DNA of 64,000 bases from Bradyrhizobium sp. (lineage in GTDB: Bacteria; Pseudomonadota; Alphaproteobacteria; Rhizobiales; Xanthobacteraceae), in assembly GCA_028290305.1 (NCBI GenBank), contig JAQGKC010000161.1:20593-84592 (forward strand). Direction: 5' to 3'. The position numbers and the translations under genes were made by a program. Numbering within the stretch: position 1 is the first letter of the stretch; the number at the start of each line of letters is the position of its first letter. The notes under the pieces are model-generated. The model ran no database searches. It saw nothing but the letters and a program-made list of their open reading frames with translations, and was not told where the DNA came from. This document shows, piece after piece, positions 45,656 through 54,929 of the stretch.

Positions 45656-47395
45656 CTAAGACCTCCGGCTCTCAAGCGCCCCGGCGATGACCGTCAACGC
45701 CGGTGGCGCTGTCGACCGCGGAATTCTGTTGACGATCTGATCACGCGGGCCGAATGCCTGAACGGTACCGTTGTTCAGGACCAGAACATCGTCGCAATAA
45801 TTCAAGATATTGAGCTTATGCGTGATGATGACCACGGTCGTATTGATCGCCCGCAGCTTCTGTACCATCGACAGGAAGGACTGTTCGGCAATCGCGTCCA
45901 AATTAGAATTCGGTTCGTCCATCACAACGAACCGTGGGTTGCCATAGACGGCGCGCGCCAATGCGATCCGGCTGCGCTGTCCTCCCGACAACACAAGGCC
46001 GTTCAACCCGACCGGCGTGTTGTAACCGCTTGGCAACGATCTGATCAGGTCTTGAATTCCGGCAAGCTCGGCTGCCGCGATAAAACCATTGGGATCGGAC
46101 GCGGCCGCGGGGTCAAATCGGGAGATGTTTTCAGCGATCGTCCCGGGCAACAGCTCGACGTCCTGCGGCATGTAGCCGAGATGGCGTCCGAGCTCATCTT
46201 CGTTCCAATGGGCGAGATCGTGATCACCGATCGCGATGCTGCCGTTGCGCGGCAGCCACGCCCCTACCAGGACGCGCGCAAGGCACGATTTGCCCGCGCC
46301 GCTCGGACCGATAACACCCAGAACGCGTCCTTCGCCGAGGGTAAAGGTAACATCATTCAACAGCGGCTTGTCGGAACCCGCAGCAAACGCAAACACCCGC
46401 GAGACCGCGAGTGCTCCTCTGAGCTGAGGCAACGATACCTTCAAACCCTCCTTCTGGGCATCGCGCAGCACCTCATCCAACCGGGCTACCGCGCCGAGAC
46501 AGTCGGAATAGCTCTTCCAGTTCGTGATGACCTGATCGATCGGACCCAGCCCGCGCATCATCAAGGTCATTGCGACAAACGTATTGGACAACGTTACTTC
46601 ACCGTTCAGGAAAAGCAGTGTTCCCACCGTATAGATGCCGGCCATCTGATATGCCCGCATGAATTTTGTGGCGGACGCGAAAATCTCCATGCGCCCCGTC
46701 GCGCTCGACTTCCATCCAAGCATACGTAGATGCAGGTCGTACCAGCGGTCGCGCAACGGCGGCAGCATACCCAGTACGCGGACCGCCTCGGAATTACGCG
46801 TCACAGCCTGGCTGAATTCCTGTGACTTGAACGACAGCCTTTGATAACGGCCGGCATCCGCTTTTGTCAGGCGATGATTGAGCACCGCCAGAATCGCCGT
46901 CAATACGATCAAGACCAGCCCGATCACACCGAACATCCAGTTCACCAGTGTCATAACGATGATGAAGAGCGGCGACCAGAAAGCGTCGAATATCGCCGTC
47001 AGCGAATTGCCCGACAGGAATTCGCGCACCATGTTGAAATCGGCGAGTGCGGTGGAAGCGCGAGTCGTTGCGCCTGCTTTGCCAGAACGATTTGCGGTTT
47101 CGAAAATCACACGGCTGAGCCGCGCATCGATCGCATTTCCGATAGTGCCCAGGGCCTTTTTACGGACCCATTCGAGCACGGCGTACATCACGATCAGAAA
47201 TGTCGCGATCAGCGCCAGAACGGCGAGTGTATCGACGTTACGGCTGTACATGACGCGATCGAAGATCTGCTCGACATAGATCGGCGACGCCAGGTACAGA
47301 ACCGGGCAAAAGAAACTGAACGCGAACAGCGTCGCATATGCCGGCGTAAACGATCGCAGTTCGTTCAGAAGGGGCGACGAGAGTTTCACTTTCAA
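45656..47395 (-). CDS. Type I secretion system ABC transporter, PrtD/RsaD-like
   Basis: A 579-aa half-transporter. Six membrane helices occupy about 15-300 and an ATPase domain about 330-560: Walker A GPSGAGKSCLARVL, signature LSGGQRSRIALARAVYG, Walker B FVVMDEPNSNLD and an H-loop in VVIITHKLN. There is no N-terminal peptidase domain, as expected for exporters of RTX proteins with C-terminal signals. The listed start is TTG at 47395; a GTG two codons later (47389) is also well placed after GAGGT and may be the true start. It lies downstream of the RTX gene beyond a hairpin and is most likely its dedicated exporter. Confidence 0.9.
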   Translation of the reverse strand: MKVKLSSPLLNELRSFTPAYATLFAFSFFCPVLYLASPIYVEQIFDRVMYSRNVDTLAVLALIATFLIVMYAVLEWVRKKALGTIGNAIDARLSRVIFETANRSGKAGATTRASTALADFNMVREFLSGNSLTAIFDAFWSPLFIIVMTLVNWMFGVIGLVLIVLTAILAVLNHRLTKADAGRYQRLSFKSQEFSQAVTRNSEAVRVLGMLPPLRDRWYDLHLRMLGWKSSATGRMEIFASATKFMRAYQMAGIYTVGTLLFLNGEVTLSNTFVAMTLMMRGLGPIDQVITNWKSYSDCLGAVARLDEVLRDAQKEGLKVSLPQLRGALAVSRVFAFAAGSDKPLLNDVTFTLGEGRVLGVIGPSGAGKSCLARVLVGAWLPRNGSIAIGDHDLAHWNEDELGRHLGYMPQDVELLPGTIAENISRFDPAAASDPNGFIAAAELAGIQDLIRSLPSGYNTPVGLNGLVLSGGQRSRIALARAVYGNPRFVVMDEPNSNLDAIAEQSFLSMVQKLRAINTTVVIITHKLNILNYCDDVLVLNNGTVQAFGPRDQIVNRIPRSTAPPALTVIAGALESRRS

Positions 47396-47488
47396 ATGAC
47401 CTCGCGGTGGTAATTTCGCGCCCGTGGGTATTGCGCCACGGCACGCTGTTGAACGCAGGCCGTAACGGCGTCACATGATAAACTCGGA

Positions 47489-47522
47489 CGAGAGTCCCTG
47501 GCTTGTCTGCCGGGGACTCTCG
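47489..47522 (-). terminator. Hairpin between RTX gene and its exporter genes
   Basis: A perfect 10-bp inverted repeat, CGAGAGTCCC (47489-47498) and GGGACTCTCG (47513-47522), with a 14-base loop. It begins 21 bases after the RTX stop and about 95 bases before the exporter gene. On the minus strand it is followed by a weakly T-rich tail (GTTTATC). It probably lowers read-through so that the exporter is made in smaller amounts than its substrate. Confidence 0.65.
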
Positions 47523-47543
47523 ATCTGAATGGCCGTCGTTCGT

Positions 47544-48848
47544 TTACAAGTGATCTGTCTTGTCGGTGAACACCAGGTTTTCTACATGGCTGACGGTGAC
47601 GGACTGCCCGTCGTTGAAGTGAATGACGGTCACGCCGCCGCTGGTATGAAGCGACGAGATGTCGGTGGATGCGCGCGTCCCGAAATTGACAACGTCGTTG
47701 CCACTGCTACCATCGATCGTATCGCTGCCGTGGTGGTTGTCGACGTGGAACACATCGTTGCCGCTGCCGCCCTGTAGCGTATCGCCGCCGGTGCCGGCAT
47801 ACATTGTATCGTTGCCGTTGTTGCCGACCAGCAACTGATGGCTGCCACTTCCGCCATACATAAGGTCGCGGCCGCTGCCGCCCATCAGGGTGTCGTAAGC
47901 GCCGTCGCCTCCGTAAAGGGTGTCATTGCCGTCGCCGCCAACCAGCAATTGATGATCGCCGTTCCCGGCATGCATGTAGTCCGAACCGCCGCTTCCATAC
48001 AGCGAGTCATGGGATCCATCGCCGCCGACCAGCGTATCGTGGCCACTGCCACCAACCAGCAACTGATGATCGCCGTTTCCGGCCAGCAACGTATCCGAAC
48101 CGGAACCTCCATACAGCGAGTCATGAGAGCCATCGCCGCCGACCAGCGTGTCGTGGCCACTGCCGCCAACCAGCAACTGATTGTCGCCGCTTCCGGCCTG
48201 CAGTGAGTCCGAACCGGAACCTGCATAGAGCGAGTCATGTGACCCGTCGCCACCGACCAGGGTATCGTGGCCATCGCCGCCAACCAGCAATTGGTGGTCA
48301 CCCGTCCCGGCCGTCAGCGAGTCGTTACCCCCGCCGCCGTAAATACTATCTTGTCCATCGCCGCCCGTGACGACGTCGTTTCCTGCCCCCGTGAGAACAA
48401 CGTCATTGCCGCTATCCTGCAGTGTGACATGATCGTTTCCGGCGCCGGTAACAATCATCACGTCGTTCTCACCTTGAACGGTGAGATCTGCATCACCCGC
48501 AACGTTTTCGACAATCACCTTAAGGCTGGCATCGGTGGTAACCGTATTGGTCGCCGAGGTCAGATCCAGAACTTGTGCTTGCGGATCCAGCGGCAGTGTC
48601 CCGTCACTCACCTCAACCTTGACTGCCGGATCGGAATGGTGGTCGTGATGACTTCGGTCGTCATGATCGCGACCGTGATGGCGGTCATCATCATCGCGGT
48701 CATGGCCGTGATGATGGTCGTGGTCATCGTCGTCGTCGAAACCACCATGATTGAGAAGATAATCGACGACGGCGGCCCTGGCTGCAGGGTCGATGTTCGG
48801 CGCGAGAAGATGGTTCAGTTCAGTTCTGTCCAGATCATACGTCGCCAT
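47544..48848 (-). CDS. RTX calcium-binding repeat protein, type I secretion substrate
   Basis: A 434-aa acidic protein. After a short N-terminus, residues 37-72 are almost pure Asp/His/Arg/Gly (many DDD, HHD and DHH runs), a likely metal-binding tract. From about 133 to 385 come RTX nonapeptides (GGxGxDxLx type) that bind calcium and form a beta-roll. Within them, residues 184-335 are four near-identical 38-aa repeats (each starting DHQLLVGG or similar). The C-terminal 50 residues (GVTVIHFNDGQSVTVSHVENLVFTD) are the usual uncleaved type I secretion signal region. There is no N-terminal signal peptide. The exporter genes follow, so it is secreted, folding outside in calcium; it is probably a surface or matrix protein. 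Confidence 0.88.
   Translation of the reverse strand: MATYDLDRTELNHLLAPNIDPAARAAVVDYLLNHGGFDDDDDHDHHHGHDRDDDDRHHGRDHDDRSHHDHHSDPAVKVEVSDGTLPLDPQAQVLDLTSATNTVTTDASLKVIVENVAGDADLTVQGENDVMIVTGAGNDHVTLQDSGNDVVLTGAGNDVVTGGDGQDSIYGGGGNDSLTAGTGDHQLLVGGDGHDTLVGGDGSHDSLYAGSGSDSLQAGSGDNQLLVGGSGHDTLVGGDGSHDSLYGGSGSDTLLAGNGDHQLLVGGSGHDTLVGGDGSHDSLYGSGGSDYMHAGNGDHQLLVGGDGNDTLYGGDGAYDTLMGGSGRDLMYGGSGSHQLLVGNNGNDTMYAGTGGDTLQGGSGNDVFHVDNHHGSDTIDGSSGNDVVNFGTRASTDISSLHTSGGVTVIHFNDGQSVTVSHVENLVFTDKTDHL
47844..48299 (-). repeat. Four 114-bp tandem repeats coding RTX units
   Basis: Four head-to-tail copies of a 114-base unit inside the RTX gene, coding 38 residues each (184-221, 222-259, 260-297, 298-335), with a fifth decayed copy after them. 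The first three share HDTLVGGDGSHDSLY exactly. The close similarity at the DNA level means the copy number can change by recombination or slippage. Confidence 0.8.
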
Positions 48849-49152
48849 GCATCACCCCTTGCTTAAAAGCGCTTGGATCCGGTTGCGGATCAATCGCGCA
48901 GGCCTGAGAACATCTGTGGTTTCTCGATTGGTCACTCGTATTTTGCGCTGCAAACTTGTCTTAACCACGAGGGTCGAGTCAATCGATGATCAGTGCATCG
49001 GCGCCATCAACGGCTGCGTTCAAGATATTCGGTTACATCGCGCGTAACGAACAACAAACGTTTCAACAGAAATTCGTGTGGAGATTATTTTGAAAAAACG
49101 GTCAAAGATGAAGCGACTTCGAGATGACAAGCGCAAGACAGCATTAACGTAG
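48849..49152. other. RTX gene promoter region
   Basis: A stretch of 304 bases between the RTX start and the end of the upstream GT2 gene (both minus strand). AAGGGG about seven bases before the ATG is the RTX ribosome binding site. The stretch is partly AT-rich and should contain the RTX promoter. No gene or RNA was recognised. Confidence 0.4.
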
Positions 49153-51504
49153 TTAGAATCCCGGTGGCGCGACTATTGGCATCGGCAGAACGTTGGTGCG
49201 TGCATCCATACTCCGAAGCGGCCACGCCAGCGCAGAAAACGGAATTGGATCAAGTGATAACGCTGGACTATAGAAAGGATCGGCCACCAACACGTCCGCC
49301 CATTTTAAACGCAAGTTGCGCAATTCTCGCTCAAACCGCGCGCTGCGATCCGCTCGCTTGTCCGTTCCGCGACTGGCGGATTCCAGGTGGAGAAGCCTGG
49401 CATGCGGCGTAAACACGATCCGCTTTCCCACCGCCCGCAGTTTCAAACAATAGTCGACATCATTGAAGTTTATCGGAAAACGAAACTCGTCCAGGCCGCC
49501 CAGATCGAGATAATCCCTTCGGCGTGTCAACAAACATGCGGCCGTGACCGCGCTGCATTGGTGAGAGACAAGGAGTAGATCGCCATATCCCGCATCTCCC
49601 TGCATGCGGTCATTAAACGCATGTGTCGCCGCGAAATTCGGTCCAAGCACGACGCCGCCATGCTGCACAACCCCGCTGGGCCATGACAGCAATGCCCCGA
49701 CCGCACCGACGTCGGCTGCAGACATCCTGCCGAGCATCTCGTCAAGCCAATGGTCATCGCGCGCCTGGACATCGTTATTCAACAGACAGAGGAATTCGCC
49801 ACGCGCGATCCCGGCCGCGATATTGTTCAGGCGCGCGAAGTTGAAATCGCCTGCTACCCGCAGCACGCTTGCCTGCCGACCATCGATTGACGAAAGATAA
49901 TCAAGCGTGGCCGGCTCGGAAGAATCGTTATCAACAACAATGACTTCGCAATTCCGCCTACGAAGTGCCGGTTGGATCGATTCAATGCAGGCCTCGAGCA
50001 GATCTCGCCGATTTCGGGTCGGAATGACGATCGTAACAACCGCGTTGCCCGGCTTTTGAAAGGCTTTCACGGCTGGCAGGACCTGACCCCGGCCGGGCGT
50101 TGTCTGTGCACGAATACCTCTTCGATCCAGGTGGGCCTGGGTTGCGGCCGCGAGGGACTTGCTCGCGGCATCGAGATCGATCGAAGGCAAGGTTGCGAGT
50201 GAGCCAGGAAGGTGAGAGATTCCTACCGCAGCCTTCATCCCGTCATCGAGAAGCGAATTAAACGCACGGTAAAGACCGCAGGCGCCGTCGGCGATCACGC
50301 GTTCAGCGGCGGCCCGGCGTAGTGCAAAAACATGACTGCAATAGCCTTGCTCAAGCATTCTTTCGTAGTCGAAGGCCGGAAATGCCAGCGGCCAAAGCGA
50401 GCCATCGCCACTTGCGACATCCACGTCGCCATAGATGGCAACGATCTCTCCGTTGCTTTCGAACGCGTCGGACATTCGCATGATCGCGTTGGCTTCCAGA
50501 ATTGCCCCCGAAAGCACGAACATCACGAAGTCGGCCTCTGCCCCGTCACTCGCAAGAAATGCTTGCGCCATCGCACCATCGAACCCGGCATAGTCTTTTG
50601 TTTCAGGCAACGACGCGGCAACCCAGTCGAGATGGCATTGCGCGTTCAAACTTTCCAAAGTGTCGTCCACTGCGCCTGATCCGACGAGAATAACGGCGGC
50701 CTTCAACGAAGGACGGTTCGCGACGTGTTTCGGGAAGTGGTCGCGCCAGCGGTGATAATGCTCGAAGGGTATCGACATCGGGACAAGTTGATCGAGCATC
50801 GCGGCTCGCAAGCCTTCGAGATCAGTCGCCACGGAACCGGCAATAGCTCGTTCGAAACCACCGGCAAAAGCGACAAACGGCAGTGGACTGCCTTCCAGGT
50901 GTTCACCCCTTGAATTCAAAACCGCAAGGCGCCGCGCCGAGCCATCCGCGAATCGCTCCGGCAGGTGAAAAACAAGGGCGCGGGCTGCGATCGCGTCCTC
51001 CGCATTGCCAATATGACACCAGCCGGATGGCTGAACCTGGCTCACTTGCTCGCCATCGACAAAGATATCGGCGACCGACTGGCTTCCTTCCGCCAGCCAA
51101 CCGGAAAACCGCAGCCCTCCCAGCCAGCGTATCGCTCCAGGACTCGATAGCGCCTGACCGTGCGCTACAATACCGCGGATCGCTACCGGTTCGCCAATCA
51201 TGGTGCCGAGATTCGCGACACGGGCTTCGACAACCGCTCCATGGTCCAAGGTGACGTCGTCAAGCGAAAACGTGAACCCATAGCAGCTATCGCCGGTACC
51301 TGTTGCGGCAAGCGCGCCGACATGATCGGTAGCGCGCGCCGATTTGACCGGATATCCGTCCACAAACAGTTCAACGACAAATTTTCGACCGGGGTCGGCG
51401 GCGTCGAAGATGAAGCCGGAGAACGTCCGGTCATGCGACCACTGTAGGGAGGTCCTTAGATCGTTGTGGATCAGCTGATTGGGCGTCTTTAGCATGATCG
51501 TCAT
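49153..51504 (-). CDS. Large GT2-family glycosyltransferase with N-terminal binding modules
   Basis: A 783-aa protein. The N-terminal ~190 residues hold two diverged GWxW-like modules (FSGFIFDAADPGRKFVVELFVDG with GTGDSCYGFTFSL; then FSGWLAEGSQSVADIFVDG). A degenerate GT2-like region follows (about 265-420). An intact GT2 domain resembling rhamnosyltransferases lies at about 490-735: VTIVIPTRNRRDLLEACIESI, VIVVDNDSSEP, FNFARLNNIAA, LLNNDVQARDDHWLDEM and FPINFNDVDYCLKLRAVG. ATG 51504 is fixed by the ATGA overlap with the upstream gene's stop. It probably adds a sugar, perhaps rhamnose given the rfb genes, to the surface glycan. Confidence 0.82.
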   Translation of the reverse strand: MTIMLKTPNQLIHNDLRTSLQWSHDRTFSGFIFDAADPGRKFVVELFVDGYPVKSARATDHVGALAATGTGDSCYGFTFSLDDVTLDHGAVVEARVANLGTMIGEPVAIRGIVAHGQALSSPGAIRWLGGLRFSGWLAEGSQSVADIFVDGEQVSQVQPSGWCHIGNAEDAIAARALVFHLPERFADGSARRLAVLNSRGEHLEGSPLPFVAFAGGFERAIAGSVATDLEGLRAAMLDQLVPMSIPFEHYHRWRDHFPKHVANRPSLKAAVILVGSGAVDDTLESLNAQCHLDWVAASLPETKDYAGFDGAMAQAFLASDGAEADFVMFVLSGAILEANAIMRMSDAFESNGEIVAIYGDVDVASGDGSLWPLAFPAFDYERMLEQGYCSHVFALRRAAAERVIADGACGLYRAFNSLLDDGMKAAVGISHLPGSLATLPSIDLDAASKSLAAATQAHLDRRGIRAQTTPGRGQVLPAVKAFQKPGNAVVTIVIPTRNRRDLLEACIESIQPALRRRNCEVIVVDNDSSEPATLDYLSSIDGRQASVLRVAGDFNFARLNNIAAGIARGEFLCLLNNDVQARDDHWLDEMLGRMSAADVGAVGALLSWPSGVVQHGGVVLGPNFAATHAFNDRMQGDAGYGDLLLVSHQCSAVTAACLLTRRRDYLDLGGLDEFRFPINFNDVDYCLKLRAVGKRIVFTPHARLLHLESASRGTDKRADRSARFERELRNLRLKWADVLVADPFYSPALSLDPIPFSALAWPLRSMDARTNVLPMPIVAPPGF

Positions 51505-54005
51505 GCGGCCTGATGCCCCTGGAGCCAAGGCAGCAGACGCTCGACAACAGCGGCCGAAGGCAACAATGGATCAAGTGGCAGGTCACCACCCCGAACCATG
51601 CAATGGCCGCCCGACCAGTCGAAATATGCGACAGGCGACCCGTATGCCATGGTCGCCGACACCAGGGGATGGCCGAACAAAGGTTGCGTCAAGCACAGGA
51701 CTATCCGATTGAGTTGGAAGCGGCGAAACAGCAGATCCAGTTCAGCCGCGTCGACGGCGCCCGTGACAAACGCCTGCCCCGCCCGCATCAAGTCGGAATC
51801 GTCGTGCGTACTGCCTGTAACAATCATATGGAGATCTGGTTGGAGGCGGGTTAGTCCGGCAATGACCTCACGCATTAATTGATGTTCCCGGACGCATCCT
51901 CGCACCGGAACGAGACCCAAGTGGGCGGTGATGCCGTTCGAACGCTCCGAAGGCCGGCGCACGTTCACTGCGGAGGACGCCAAACGAACGATGCGACGAT
52001 GCAATGAAAGTGACGATGCAACGGCTTCGGCTACCGCATCTGGAACGAGCATGCGGTCAGCCCTTGAGGCGATTTCCCGCAAAAATAGCGGATCCGGATC
52101 AAGCTGATTGTTTGACGTTTGAAAAGAAGCATGATCCAGACCCACTTCAGCGTGAGCGAGGAAAACATCATAGGGAACAGATAGCTTCAAAAGCACGTCG
52201 ACAGCCGCGCGCGGAATTCTGGCAAGATCGAAAAATTCTATCCGCGCGAGCTGCAATTGCTGCAGCAACTGAAGCAGCTCGACCGCCTCTCCGACCACCG
52301 GAAGTAGGAATTCAAGAGATTGCGGCACAGCGTCGATCGCGTCACGCAATTTGGCGATGATCCGACCCGGTCCGAATTGAACCTCCAAAATCAACACAGC
52401 CGGCATTTCACCAGCCAGCAATTGTCGAGCCCGTTCACGCGCGACTTCGGCAACGGCGCCGCTGCAGGTCACCAGCAGGGCGCCGCCGGAACGTGAGGCC
52501 ATCAGGCGGGCCTCGATCGCCTGGCGTGCCGCCTTCAACGGATCGGCCAAAATGAAATCCGCGCATTCGGCGCGGTAAGCGGGAAATCGCCTTTCAATGA
52601 CTTTCAGATTTCGTACGACGAGCGACCGTTTTTGTTCTCCAAATGAGCGCGAGCCGGCATGACCAACAAAAACCGAAGCCGCGCAAACGTTGCGGAATCC
52701 ATGCATCCGGGCGCGAAGGCAGAAATCGACATCCTCCAGATAACCGCGATAGTAGCCTTCAGACAGCAAACCCACGGCATCGAGGCAGGGTCGCGTTATA
52801 TACAGGCAAAATCCAATGCCATTGGGAATGTCCACAATAATGCCGGCGTTTACCTCCGCAGCAATATGATCGGTGCGCGCGACTTGGACGGAGTCGCCCA
52901 TGGAATTTGACCGGTTTGGAACCGGAAAACTGGTAAATTCTCCATTATTGGATAGCGGCGTGACCGTTCCGATATCCGGCGACGACCACGCCGCTTTCGA
53001 GAGCCGCTCGATGAATGCCGCAGGCACGATGGTATCGGCGTTCAGCAGAACCACATCGCCGGATGTCACTTCTTGCAAGGCGCGATTGACTGCTCCGACG
53101 AAACCCATGTTTCTGACGTTGGTCAGCACGCGCACATGCTCCATATGCGCCAATCCGTCGAGCATTTCTTGAATAAGCGGATCCGGGCTCGCATCGTTGA
53201 CGATGATCACGCGGTAACGGCCGGTTCTTTCAAGCTGAGCCAGGAGACTTTCGAGACAACCCTTGGTCGCGTGATAGTCTGCATATACGGGAGCGATCAC
53301 CGTCACCGAAGCATCGGGATCAACTGTTGCAAGACGCGCCCCGGAAACCGCTGCAGACTCGCGATTGTGGTTCGTTGTCCTCACCCTGACAAGGACATCG
53401 CTGTCCTTCATCACTGAAACGAATTGTGGCGCCCGCTGCCTTGGGAGCCGAAACCCAACCGCCCTTCCCAATTCGGCGGACAAAGGATGCCGAACGTCCG
53501 CATCAAGAAGCGTTTCGACGCAATCGGATTCACCCGCAATAGAAACGCGGATTTGACCGGCGCCCTGCCATGCCGCCCATCCCTCGACCAAGTTTTCGCG
53601 AACCTGCATTCCGGCAAAGGCGGTTTGCCCGTCCTTGCGCAAGACCGCAATGGCTTGCCGCAGAATGGAAGTGTTGCGCTCGCAATCTATCAGTGTCTTC
53701 GCCGCCGTGATCTGTTGAAGCGGATTTCCCCAAACAAGCATTCTGCGATTGGCAGTGAGATCGTCTGGCGTTATCTCGATGGCTGTTGCAAGATCGTCGA
53801 CCGCAGCCCCACGGTCACCCATTCGATACAGCGCTTCAGCCCGCAGCACGTAGCAATGGGAGTCCGGCAGCGGCCGAATCCGGCAACGCCTGTCAGACAG
53901 GCGGAAGGCAGCCGCCAGGTCGCCGCGCTTCAGCGCATCCGCAGACAGCATTTCCAGAGCCTGATGATGTGGCTGGTTGAAATGCCCTAATGAATGCAAT
54001 GTCAC
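51501..54005 (-). CDS. Large GT2-family glycosyltransferase with TPR-like N-terminus
   Basis: An 834-aa protein. Residues about 17-95 form TPR-like helical repeats (LSADALKRGDLAAAFRLSDR, LRAEALYRMGDRGAAVDDLATAIEITPDD). A GT2 domain spans about 230-470: VTVIAPVYADYHATKGCLESLL, VIIVNDASPDP, NVRNMGFVGAVNRAL, VVLLNADTIVP, GYLEDVDFCLRARMHG. The C-terminal 330 residues look like a decayed GT4-like domain without a clear nucleotide-sugar motif. It overlaps the next gene by 4 bases and follows the 54027 gene after a 21-base gap, so the three form one transcription unit. Confidence 0.82.
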   Translation of the reverse strand: MTLHSLGHFNQPHHQALEMLSADALKRGDLAAAFRLSDRRCRIRPLPDSHCYVLRAEALYRMGDRGAAVDDLATAIEITPDDLTANRRMLVWGNPLQQITAAKTLIDCERNTSILRQAIAVLRKDGQTAFAGMQVRENLVEGWAAWQGAGQIRVSIAGESDCVETLLDADVRHPLSAELGRAVGFRLPRQRAPQFVSVMKDSDVLVRVRTTNHNRESAAVSGARLATVDPDASVTVIAPVYADYHATKGCLESLLAQLERTGRYRVIIVNDASPDPLIQEMLDGLAHMEHVRVLTNVRNMGFVGAVNRALQEVTSGDVVLLNADTIVPAAFIERLSKAAWSSPDIGTVTPLSNNGEFTSFPVPNRSNSMGDSVQVARTDHIAAEVNAGIIVDIPNGIGFCLYITRPCLDAVGLLSEGYYRGYLEDVDFCLRARMHGFRNVCAASVFVGHAGSRSFGEQKRSLVVRNLKVIERRFPAYRAECADFILADPLKAARQAIEARLMASRSGGALLVTCSGAVAEVARERARQLLAGEMPAVLILEVQFGPGRIIAKLRDAIDAVPQSLEFLLPVVGEAVELLQLLQQLQLARIEFFDLARIPRAAVDVLLKLSVPYDVFLAHAEVGLDHASFQTSNNQLDPDPLFLREIASRADRMLVPDAVAEAVASSLSLHRRIVRLASSAVNVRRPSERSNGITAHLGLVPVRGCVREHQLMREVIAGLTRLQPDLHMIVTGSTHDDSDLMRAGQAFVTGAVDAAELDLLFRRFQLNRIVLCLTQPLFGHPLVSATMAYGSPVAYFDWSGGHCMVRGGDLPLDPLLPSAAVVERLLPWLQGHQAA

Positions 54006-54026
54006 AGCGATGGACCGTTCCGAACG

Positions 54027-54929
54027 CTATCCCGTCGCCGAATACAATTCGCAGAATGACTCCAGCGTCGTGCGCAACCGGCTTTGATTGTTTGGCGATC
54101 GGAAGATGCGCACTCGCCCTGACGGTTTAGCCTTGGTTACGGGTGGAAGTTGGGGCTGCAGCGGCATATTGGTCTCGTCGAGCCGAAGACGGAAACCTAC
54201 CAGCGGCTCGCGCCCAGTCGGCCCCGATATCGCGACCTGTTTACCGCTCATCCGCGTGAGCGGCGCACCGAGGAAGGCCGCCTCCGCCGAAAGCTGGAAA
54301 TCGGATGCACCCGGCCCAGTGAGCTCAACTGTGACACTAACAATTGGCAAGGCCAGCCCCCGTGTGCCTGCATAGCCGCCAAGCTCCGTTATGCGGCCCG
54401 AAGCTGCATGCGGTCGCGCCAGTTTGACGGAATAGCGAATATCAAGATCGTCCGGCTTACCTGGCCAATCGATCAACAGTCCCTCAATGCGCGCAGGCGC
54501 CCCCGGCCCCGCTATCCATTCGTCCGCGCGTGCGTGGACATCGCCGGACCCGGCGACATGTCCAAGCAGGCTCAAGTGGGCGAAATCGACTTCCGCGGTC
54601 AACTCTCGCCGAACTGTTGAGGCGACTTCGCCCTGGCTCAGGGTCTCGATCTGGACGGTTGCGGCTGTCGAACCGTTATTACCAACCGGAACGACCTCAA
54701 CAAGAAGCTGCCCCGGTTTGGAAGCTCGCACGACAAGACATGAACCCGGCCGCCAAAGCACCGCATCATCGTTATCGGGACTTAGCACAAGTTCGACATT
54801 TTTTTGGTATTTTGGATTCACCAAGACTCTGACTTGTGGTGGCCGACTTTCATCGTCCGCTGTCGCGTAGCGCACAAGAAGGAGACCTCTTTCAACATTG
54901 ACCACTTTGCTTTGCTTGGTTCGTTGCAT
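54027..54929 (-). CDS. Unknown protein encoded with glycosyltransferase genes
   Basis: A 300-aa protein with no signal peptide, membrane segment or known motif. It appears rich in beta strands, with a basic start (MQRTKQSKVV) and a Pro-rich linker near 260-270 (LQPQLPPVTKAKPSGRVRIF) before a short C-terminal tail. It is the first gene of the unit that continues with the two large GT2 genes, and its promoter region is shared with the divergent GT4 gene at 55105. A glycan-binding or assembly role is possible from context only. Confidence 0.6.
   Translation of the reverse strand: MQRTKQSKVVNVERGLLLVRYATADDESRPPQVRVLVNPKYQKNVELVLSPDNDDAVLWRPGSCLVVRASKPGQLLVEVVPVGNNGSTAATVQIETLSQGEVASTVRRELTAEVDFAHLSLLGHVAGSGDVHARADEWIAGPGAPARIEGLLIDWPGKPDDLDIRYSVKLARPHAASGRITELGGYAGTRGLALPIVSVTVELTGPGASDFQLSAEAAFLGAPLTRMSGKQVAISGPTGREPLVGFRLRLDETNMPLQPQLPPVTKAKPSGRVRIFRSPNNQSRLRTTLESFCELYSATG

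Noticed and set aside
47844..48299. Regular tandem repeats that could suggest a CRISPR array
   Set aside because: The period is 114 bases with no unique spacers, and the repeats are in frame and code for RTX units.
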